The notes under the pieces: generated by a model
What the model was told of the DNA's origin: nothing
Database searches by the model: none
The model's input: the letters and a program-made list of their open reading frames with translations, nothing else
Part shown: positions 38,934 to 44,224 of the stretch, piece by piece
Numbering within the stretch: position 1 is the first letter of the stretch
How the letters are laid out: each line of letters opens with the position of its first letter
Made by a program: the position numbers and the translations under genes
Assembly: GCA_023807065.1 (NCBI GenBank)
Contig: JAJJLU010003626.1
Coordinates: 1-44,224, forward strand
Direction of reading: 5' to 3'
Origin: Isotricha intestinalis
Taxonomy: Eukaryota > Ciliophora > Litostomatea > Vestibuliferida > Isotrichidae
DNA: 44,224 nt

Positions 38934-40034
38934 TTAAAATAAATCTTTTAAACTTTTTGCTTTAGTATCAAAACTAACAGTTACTTTTTCATGTAAATCA
39001 ACAGGTGCAACTTTTGGTTTTTCTTCTTCTTTCTTTTCTTCTTTTTTATTTTTTCTTCCTTTTTTTCCTTTTCTTTTATCATAATAATTTCTTTCTTCTT
39101 TTTTTTCATCATTATTCTTTTCTTCATTTTTTTCTTCATTTTCAGAATTTTCATTATTGTTTTCTTCTTTTTCTTCTTTTTCATTTTTTTCTTCATTTCC
39201 TTCTTCTTCTTTTTTTTCTTCATTTGTTTTTTTCATTTCTTTTTCATCATCTTTATAATAATTTTTTTTTTTATGCCAATATTTTTTTTTTGGATAATAA
39301 TTTCTTTTATCTTCTTTAGAACCAACAATTTCAAAACCATCAGAATCAACATCATTTGTAATTTCTTTTTTTTCATAATATTTTTTTTCTCTTACTTTTC
39401 TTTCTTTTTCTTTTTCTTTTTCATCATTATATTCATTTTTTATTTCAAAATTTTTACTTTCCATATTTTTTGCAAATAAATCTTCATTTTTATTTAATTC
39501 TACAAAATTTTCTTTTCCAATTTTTAAATTTTTAAATTCTGGTTTTGCAATTTCTTCTTCTTTATCTTCAGTATATTTTTTTATATCTTCTTTTTCTAAA
39601 TAATTTTTAGTAGGTTTAATTTTAGAATTTTCAATAGCAATATTATCAATTCCTTTAACATTATAATTTTTTTTTTGTTGATTTTCATTTCTTCTTTTGG
39701 CTTCTTTATCATATTTTGCATTTATATTACCAGAATATTTAGAATTTAAAAATTTAGGTTTTTGATTTTTATTTTGAGGTTTATTATTTATTTTTTTACT
39801 TTGTTCTGTTTTTTCATTTGGAATTGGTTCTGAATCTAAAAGATCTTTTAAACTTTTTGGTTCATCTTTTTTTTGAACTGATTGTTCTTTTACTATTCCT
39901 GCTTTTGTTTCTTCTTCTTCATCACTTTTATCTGAGTATTCATCTATATTTTGATTTTCTTCTTTTTTCTTATTTTTCTCCTCATTTTGCTTTAATGCTG
40001 AAATTGTATCTTTTTTTACTCCTTTCTTTGGCAT
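38934..40034 (-). CDS. Lys/Glu-rich disordered protein with terminal SLKDL motifs
   Basis: This 366-residue protein is almost wholly Lys, Glu and Asn and is expected to be disordered. KSLKDLLDSEP lies at residues 60-70 and KSLKDLF at 360-366, so the same short motif stands near the N-terminus and forms the exact C-terminus. A DSDGFEIVGSKED segment with adjacent YYPKKKYWHKKKNYY aromatic/basic sequence lies near residues 230-260 and could bind nucleic acid. No enzyme domain is present. The start MPKKGVKKDT is the first in-frame ATG. Plus-strand frames inside it (39005-39319, 39273-39479) are translations of the complementary T-rich strand. The composition resembles RNA-binding or ribosome-associated disordered proteins, but that is inference. 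Confidence 0.65.
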   Translation of the reverse strand: MPKKGVKKDTISALKQNEEKNKKKEENQNIDEYSDKSDEEEETKAGIVKEQSVQKKDEPKSLKDLLDSEPIPNEKTEQSKKINNKPQNKNQKPKFLNSKYSGNINAKYDKEAKRRNENQQKKNYNVKGIDNIAIENSKIKPTKNYLEKEDIKKYTEDKEEEIAKPEFKNLKIGKENFVELNKNEDLFAKNMESKNFEIKNEYNDEKEKEKERKVREKKYYEKKEITNDVDSDGFEIVGSKEDKRNYYPKKKYWHKKKNYYKDDEKEMKKTNEEKKEEEGNEEKNEKEEKEENNNENSENEEKNEEKNNDEKKEERNYYDKRKGKKGRKNKKEEKKEEEKPKVAPVDLHEKVTVSFDTKAKSLKDLF

Positions 40035-40173
40035 TCTATCTTAGAAATAAAAATAAAATAATTTAATTATTAAATATTTTTTTTTGGGTATTTTTTTTTT
40101 TGTTTTTATTTATTTAATGTACATTGTTTCTGATAATATTTTTTTTAAGTTATTTTCAATAAATTAATAATAA

Positions 40174-40845
40174 ATGGAAACTTCTAATTCAAATTATAAA
40201 AAGTTAAAATTAGTTACAAAAGTAAAAATTATGAATTACCCTTCAAAAGATATGATAATTCATTTATTAAATAATTTTCTTTCAGAAAATAAATTACAAA
40301 AAGATTATGTAATTTTAGAACGTTCATTATTTCTATTAATAAAATTTAAAGATTCTGATACTGCTTTTTCCTTTGTAAAAAGGTTAAATTATGAAAAATT
40401 AATAAATCATTATTATTCATCAATAGAAGTAACAATGAATATAGATATTGACAAAAAGAAGGAAAAAAATATAGGAAAAAGTGTTTCTTTACCTAGATTA
40501 TTTAATAAAAATAGTAAAACAGAAAATACAAATCATACAATTGAAATATCAAAATATTATAAACCAAGTATTAAAAAGAAAACTAATCTTAATTTTGCTT
40601 TTACTTCAATTTTAGCATCAACACCTTATTTAGATCCTTATGAAGAACAAAAAAAGAAAAATAAAGAAAATAAATTTAGATGGATTTCTAAAAAAAATTT
40701 TAATGGATATTTTAGTAGAGCTACTAGTAATAAAAATATATTTTATCATGATTATATTAGTGAAGGTATGCCTGCTTTACCAATTTCTTTTCGTCCTGTT
40801 GAAAAAAATAAATGGATGTCTAAAAAAAATTTTCTTGTATGTTAA
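40174..40845 (+). CDS. Small RRM-like protein with W-SKKNF repeats
   Basis: The first 80 residues of this 223-residue protein have an RRM-like βαβ order (KLVTKVKIMNYPSKD, a helix, LFLLIKFKDSDTAFSFVKRL). A basic linker follows. The C-terminal part holds the repeated motif W-[IM]-SKKNF twice (WISKKNF at 170-176 and WMSKKNF at 214-220), each preceded by a Lys/Arg-rich lead. The block PYLDPYEEQKKKNKENKF and the repeated Trp-Ser-Lys-Lys-Asn-Phe are reminiscent of short repeat proteins attached to microtubules or axonemes, a weak impression only. No transmembrane span, catalytic motif or signal peptide is seen. The frame ends in TAA and starts 139 bp from the divergent K/E-rich gene. Confidence 0.65.
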   Translation: METSNSNYKKLKLVTKVKIMNYPSKDMIIHLLNNFLSENKLQKDYVILERSLFLLIKFKDSDTAFSFVKRLNYEKLINHYYSSIEVTMNIDIDKKKEKNIGKSVSLPRLFNKNSKTENTNHTIEISKYYKPSIKKKTNLNFAFTSILASTPYLDPYEEQKKKNKENKFRWISKKNFNGYFSRATSNKNIFYHDYISEGMPALPISFRPVEKNKWMSKKNFLVC

Positions 40846-41262
40846 ACAACATTTTAATTATTAATTGTAATCATTCAGTATTATTTTTTTATGAGTGAAT
40901 TTTAAATATTTTTTAAATGTAATCATAATAAATAAATGAAATTTAATTATTATATTGTTTTAATCATTTAATCATAATCTTTTATTTTTTTGATTTAAAA
41001 AAAAATTTATATCAATTTTTAGGTCAATTTATTTCAATTTGGTTATTATTCAACTTGTTTTTATTCAAAAAACTTATCAACTCAAAAATGATATGAAGCA
41101 GATTTTTTTTTAATAATCTTAAAAGTAATTTTATTTGACATTATTCAACATTAATGTTATTTCCAGCATTTCTATTTTATATCAACTTTTAATTCATTAT
41201 ATCCTATAATTTAATTTATTTAAAAATTATCACTGATTAATCAATGCAACTCCTTCAGTTCG

Positions 41263-41288
41263 ATTAAACTTGAAAAGAAAAGTTTAAT
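41263..41288. repeat. 9-bp perfect inverted repeat
   Basis: attaaactt at 41263-41271 pairs with aagtttaat at 41280-41288 around an 8-base loop (gaaaagaa). It could fold as a hairpin in RNA or be a protein site. No gene is close on either side (the next ATG is at 41604). Confidence 0.4.
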
Positions 41289-41369
41289 ATAATATTATTC
41301 TTCCTTTCAAATAATATTTAAAAATAAATATAAATTTAATTAATTTATAATAATAAATAAAATTAATTA

Positions 41370-41545
41370 TTTTTTTGGAATTAAGCATTATTAAGAGTTA
41401 TATAATTACTCTTTCTTTTAATAGTTTCACTTTTTTCAATTTCTTTAATTTAATCTTTTTTAATTACTTTATTTTTTATTTGAAAAACACAACATTCATT
41501 CAGAAAAATAATTGTTTAAAGACCTCCTATAGATTTATTTAATTT
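41370..41545 (-). pseudogene. Possible decayed coding fragment, unknown
   Basis: One minus-strand frame reads as plausible protein (for example TIIFLNECCVFQIKNKVIKK and IKEIEKSETIKRKSNYITLN) but is broken by TAA at about four positions. CAA-to-TAA decay in an AT-drifting genome would give this picture. I cannot name a family, and chance is a real alternative. Confidence 0.15.
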
Positions 41546-41603
41546 TATTTTTAGTGAGATTTACCAGAATTTAAATATTATTTTTTAAAAAATAAAATAA
41601 AAA

Positions 41604-42233
41604 ATGACAAATGAAATAAAAGAAATTAAAGAAATTGAAAAACTTTTACAAATTCTTTCAAATAATATCTCATTCAATTTAGAAGAATTTGACAGGAATT
41701 TAAGTTTAGATGAAAAAAAACAAATTTTAGATGAAACAGATAAATTACTAATAAAATATGAATCAGCAAATAAAAAAATACAAGAAGAATTTTATATTTC
41801 TTCTCAATATATAAAATCTCAATATAGATCCATAGTAAAGGAATTTAATCGAAAATTTTTAGATTTTTCAGGAGAATTAATTCAAAAAAAAAATTCGTAT
41901 AGAACTTTAACAATGAGTAATTCTTTTATAGCTCCATCAATTTCAATAGATTTAGGAGAAGGAAATAAACATAGTTTAGATTATTCAAAAATAAAAACTG
42001 TTTTAAATAATGCAAAATATACATATAATAATATTGATAAATATATTTTTGATTTAGAAAAAGAAATTAAAGATAAACCTTTAATTGATCAAAATGATCC
42101 TGCATATCAAAGTTATATAAATTTTAAAACTAAGAAAAAAGAAATGAAAACTAAAAATAAACAAAATTTTTTAAAATGGATTTTACTTATATTAATTATT
42201 GTTCTAATTATTGTTATTTATTACTTCAAATAA
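41604..42233 (+). CDS. Tail-anchored coiled protein, SNARE-like layout
   Basis: This 209-residue protein is helical and charged (residues 1-100 with KEIKEIEKLLQILSNN and YESANKKIQEEFY helices), and carries one C-terminal hydrophobic span (FLKWILLILIIVLIIVIYYF, about residues 188-208) ending at the last residue. It has no signal peptide. This is the layout of SNAREs and other GET-pathway tail-anchored proteins. A clear SNARE heptad with a central Arg/Gln zero layer was not found, so I do not call it a SNARE. The start ATG follows an A-rich leader (aaataaaaaatg). It resembles the 189-residue protein at 2799 only in overall design. Confidence 0.65.
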   Translation: MTNEIKEIKEIEKLLQILSNNISFNLEEFDRNLSLDEKKQILDETDKLLIKYESANKKIQEEFYISSQYIKSQYRSIVKEFNRKFLDFSGELIQKKNSYRTLTMSNSFIAPSISIDLGEGNKHSLDYSKIKTVLNNAKYTYNNIDKYIFDLEKEIKDKPLIDQNDPAYQSYINFKTKKKEMKTKNKQNFLKWILLILIIVLIIVIYYFK

Positions 42234-42727
42234 TTATAAATCTTTAATTAATGGAAGTTTTTTAATAAAGTATTTATTTAATATATGAAATTTATATAAT
42301 TTTATATTATCTTCTTTCATTATTTTCAATTTTATCATTGCTAATTCTTTATTGATTAATTTATCATTAATATTATAAATTTAATAGGTTTAATTTTATT
42401 TTTATTATATTTTAACTTCTTTCTTTCCAATTACTTCTTTTAAGTAAAAGAATTATTTTATAAAAGTTAAGAATAACAGATTTCCTGTTTTTGTAATTTA
42501 TTTTAATTTAACAAAGTCTTTATATTGAAAAACATAATTAAATTAAAATAAAATGAAAAAAATTTAAAGATAAAATATTAAAACATATCTGAAAACAAAT
42601 AAAAATAGATAATGAATATGATAGATTAATTAAAGAAAAATCAAACAAATCTAAATCAATATATAAAATCAAAAAATAAAACAAATATTGAAAAAATTAT
42701 TTAAGAAGTTTAAATATAATGAATTAA
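42234..42727. other. AT-rich gap upstream of the decayed Hsp70/110 copy
   Basis: These 494 bp have no supportable gene. The last 130 bp read in the same frame as the decayed gene that follows (for example KIDNEYDRLIKEKSNKSKSI) but with several stops, so they may be its old 5' flank or noncoding DNA. Confidence 0.4.
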
Positions 42728-43669
42728 ATGAAAAGTTTAAGTTTAGGAATAAATATAGGAGGATCAAAAACAGTATATTAAAGTTTCAATAATAGAAAAT
42801 GGAAAATTCACAACAAAAGTTGTTTTAATGAGTGGAACTTCAAGAATAATTCGTTTAATTATATGTTATTCTAAAATTCATAATTTATTTGGTGAAAATA
42901 TTAAATCTTAATATTTAGAAATAATTTTTTCAAGAGAAAAATTTGAAAAATTATTAAGGGATTTAGTAAAAAAATAAAAAAAATTTTAATAACTTAATTA
43001 AAAAAAATAATAAAATAAAAGGTAGAAATTGCAGGAAAATTAATGAGAACTCCAATATTACAAAATTTAATTAAGAAACAATATAATTTATCAATTTATA
43101 AAACTATTTTAATTGATGAATGTACTTGTTTTGGTTCATCTCTTCTTCATTATTTTTTTAGAAATAAAGAAAATTTCCCTATTGTAAAATTAAATCGTTT
43201 TATTGAATTTACAAATGATAAAAAAGATAAATCTCAAAACATTAATTTTAATTCTTTATCAAATAAAATTAAAGAACATATTTCTAAATTTAATAAATTA
43301 GATGATATTTATTATAAATTTATTAATTTTAAAATGACATCTTGAAAAATTTATATTTTTTAAAAGATTATTTTCGTAATAATGATGATATTAAAAAAAA
43401 AATTAATGAAATAGAAAAGAATATTAAAGGAAATCATGGAAATTTGAATTCTTTAGAAATTGATGAAAAAAATAATTATTGCTTTCTTTTTAATTGATAA
43501 ATTAATTCAAAATTCAGAAATCAAAGAAAAAACAAAATCAATTTAACAAAATATGAAAAATGAAAAAAAAATTAATTGTAAGGAATTTAAAAAAATATAT
43601 GAGCAATTTATTTTGAAAACTGAAAATAAATTATTAAATAATATAATTATTAGAATTATCGATTATTGA
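42728..43669 (+). pseudogene. Decayed Hsp70/Hsp110-related gene, internally deleted
   Basis: Fragments of an Hsp70-superfamily protein lie in order across several frames. The start SLGINIGGSKTVY matches the GIDLGTT phosphate-loop region. It then shifts by one base near 42779 into KVSIIENGKFTTKVVLM and FGENIKS, followed by TAA at 42909-42911 and a jump to LEIIFSREKFEKL, which in Hsp70s lies near residue 300. Hence about 230-280 residues of the ATPase core seem deleted. TAA follows at 42975-42977. From 43022 EIAGKLMRTPILQNLIKK and YKTILIDECTCFGSSL match the end of the ATPase domain. More frame changes occur near 43336 and 43499, and TAA at 43544-43546. The 3' end (MKNEKKINCKEFKKIYEQF) matches the C-terminus of the minus-strand copy. 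The open frame at 43043-43345 is only a piece: homology begins upstream of its ATG. Confidence 0.8.
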
Positions 43670-44224
43670 TGAGAGTTTATTTTGATAAAATTCACTTAAT
43701 TCTTTATAAGGAAAATCATTTTTATTTTTCATTTTTTTTAATTTTTCAATTAAATCGTTATAGTTTTCTCTTACACTTAATTCTTGAATTAAGTCATTAA
43801 TAATATTTAATCCACATTCTTTAATTTGTTTATTTATTTCTTCTAATTCATTTCTATCTTTTTCTTCTTTATATTCAATTTTTTGAAGTTTTCTCTGTAA
43901 ATCTTTTATTTTTTTTGAATTTTCTGTACTCATTGAATTCACTTTTTTTAAACTATAAATGTAATCTTTATAATTATTCTTATTTTTAGTGAATTCATGA
44001 TAAAAACTATCTAAATTTTTTTGTTTTTTAATGTGTTTTTGTATTTCTTTGATTAATGAATTATTTGGTTTATATTCAAATTTATCTTCTGTTACTTTAT
44101 TTTCAAATTTTGTTAAATTTTTTAAAGGAAAATCTCCTTCAAAAAAACTTCCTAATAAAGCTGCTCCAACACTTGCACATTCATCAATTAAAATTGTATT
44201 AGATAAATTATTTTTTTTATCTTC
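43634..44224 (-). CDS. Hsp70/Hsp110-related protein, C-terminal part (partial)
   Basis: This minus-strand frame is open from the right edge of the window to the TAA at 43634-43636 and encodes the last 196 residues of a larger protein. The visible start (SNTILIDECASVGAALLGSF) is the conserved end of the Hsp70/Hsp110 ATPase domain (usual form NPDEAVAYGAA). It is followed directly by a charged helical region (KEIQKHIKKQKNLDSFYHEF, NNYKDYIYSLKKV, then a Lys/Glu coiled segment) resembling the helical lid. The β-sandwich substrate-binding domain usually between them appears missing or very reduced. A shorter reading starting at the internal Met at 43942 is not the real start, because the frame is open and conserved upstream. 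It converges with the decayed copy and overlaps its 3' remnant by 36 bp. Confidence 0.8.
   Translation of the reverse strand, partial: EDKKNNLSNTILIDECASVGAALLGSFFEGDFPLKNLTKFENKVTEDKFEYKPNNSLIKEIQKHIKKQKNLDSFYHEFTKNKNNYKDYIYSLKKVNSMSTENSKKIKDLQRKLQKIEYKEEKDRNELEEINKQIKECGLNIINDLIQELSVRENYNDLIEKLKKMKNKNDFPYKELSEFYQNKLSSIIDNSNNYII

Larger units (their letters stand above)
40846..41603. other. Long AT-rich intergenic region
   Basis: This is the longest gene-free stretch in the window (about 758 bp). It contains a 9-bp inverted repeat at 41263-41288 and a minus-strand stretch at about 41370-41545 that reads as ordinary protein sequence broken by several TAA codons. I see no tRNA cloverleaf: the 'cagttcgatt' at 41257-41266 lacks a matching T-stem. 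No snRNA box could be recognised. Function unknown. Confidence 0.4.

Noticed and set aside
39005..39319. 104-codon plus-strand hydrophobic frame suggesting membrane spans
   Set aside because: Antisense to the Lys/Glu-rich gene, for the same reason.
41250..41290. tRNA-like 'cagttcgatt' box
   Set aside because: The flanking bases cannot form a T-stem and no acceptor or anticodon arm fits.
43043..43345. Separate 100-residue gene with its own ATG
   Set aside because: Hsp70-like similarity begins before this ATG (43022) and continues in other frames after its stop, so it is a fragment of the decayed gene.
42728..43669. TAA reassigned to Gln as in Tetrahymena, which would rescue some breaks in the Hsp70-like gene
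   Set aside because: The Rab-like gene ends exactly after its CCNYI prenyl signal at TAA, H2B ends at its expected C-terminus at TAG, and the gene also has frame changes that reassignment cannot mend.

Overview
The window is 44.2 kb of very AT-rich eukaryotic nuclear DNA. It carries 19 genes with intact reading frames (one runs off the right edge) and one clearly decayed gene. The organism is a unicellular eukaryote with small intergenic gaps and no intron visible in any gene, including one 13.3-kb open frame. The standard genetic code fits: 18 frames end in TAA and one in TAG, and tryptophan is TGG. The mix of a CDKL-type kinase, an Sfi1/centrin-binding protein, a cyclic-nucleotide-binding-fold protein, Asn-rich linkers and almost no introns suggests a ciliate macronuclear genome that kept the standard code, as in litostomes such as rumen trichostomes. 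That placement is inference; another AT-rich, intron-poor protist is possible.

Layout, left to right. 0.4-7.6 kb: an unknown basic protein, a nuclear-looking protein with a possible TAF4-like histone fold, a tail-anchored protein, a Rab32-like GTPase without the catalytic Gln, a two-domain CNB-fold protein and histone H2B. 7.7-15.1 kb: a large unknown helical protein, a 1193-residue Sfi1/IQ protein and a tandem zinc-ribbon protein. 15.4-28.8 kb: a 4446-residue RNF213-type AAA+ protein with an RZ finger and no visible RING. 28.9-36.3 kb: a tetraspanin-like membrane protein, a CDKL kinase, a PP4R1-like HEAT protein and a FAF-type UBX protein. 36.4-42.2 kb: a possible GNAT-fold protein, a Lys/Glu-rich protein with SLKDL motifs at both ends, a small RRM-like protein with W-SKKNF repeats and a second tail-anchored protein. 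42.7-44.2 kb: a convergent pair of Hsp70/Hsp110-related genes, the plus copy decayed and the minus copy open to the window edge.

The genes do not form an operon. They are independent eukaryotic transcription units, often divergent pairs only 45-230 bp apart. Shared themes are cilium or centrin cytoskeleton (CDKL, Sfi1-like, possibly the RRM-like W-SKKNF protein), ubiquitin and p97 proteostasis (RNF213-like, UBX, Hsp70-like) and membrane traffic (Rab32-like, tetraspanin, tail-anchored proteins). The strongest candidates for new biology are the RING-less RNF213-like giant, the decayed/intact Hsp110-like pair, the Rab32-like protein with Ala for Gln, and the H2B with SPKK motifs in its tail. No CRISPR array, transposase, rRNA or convincing tRNA was seen.
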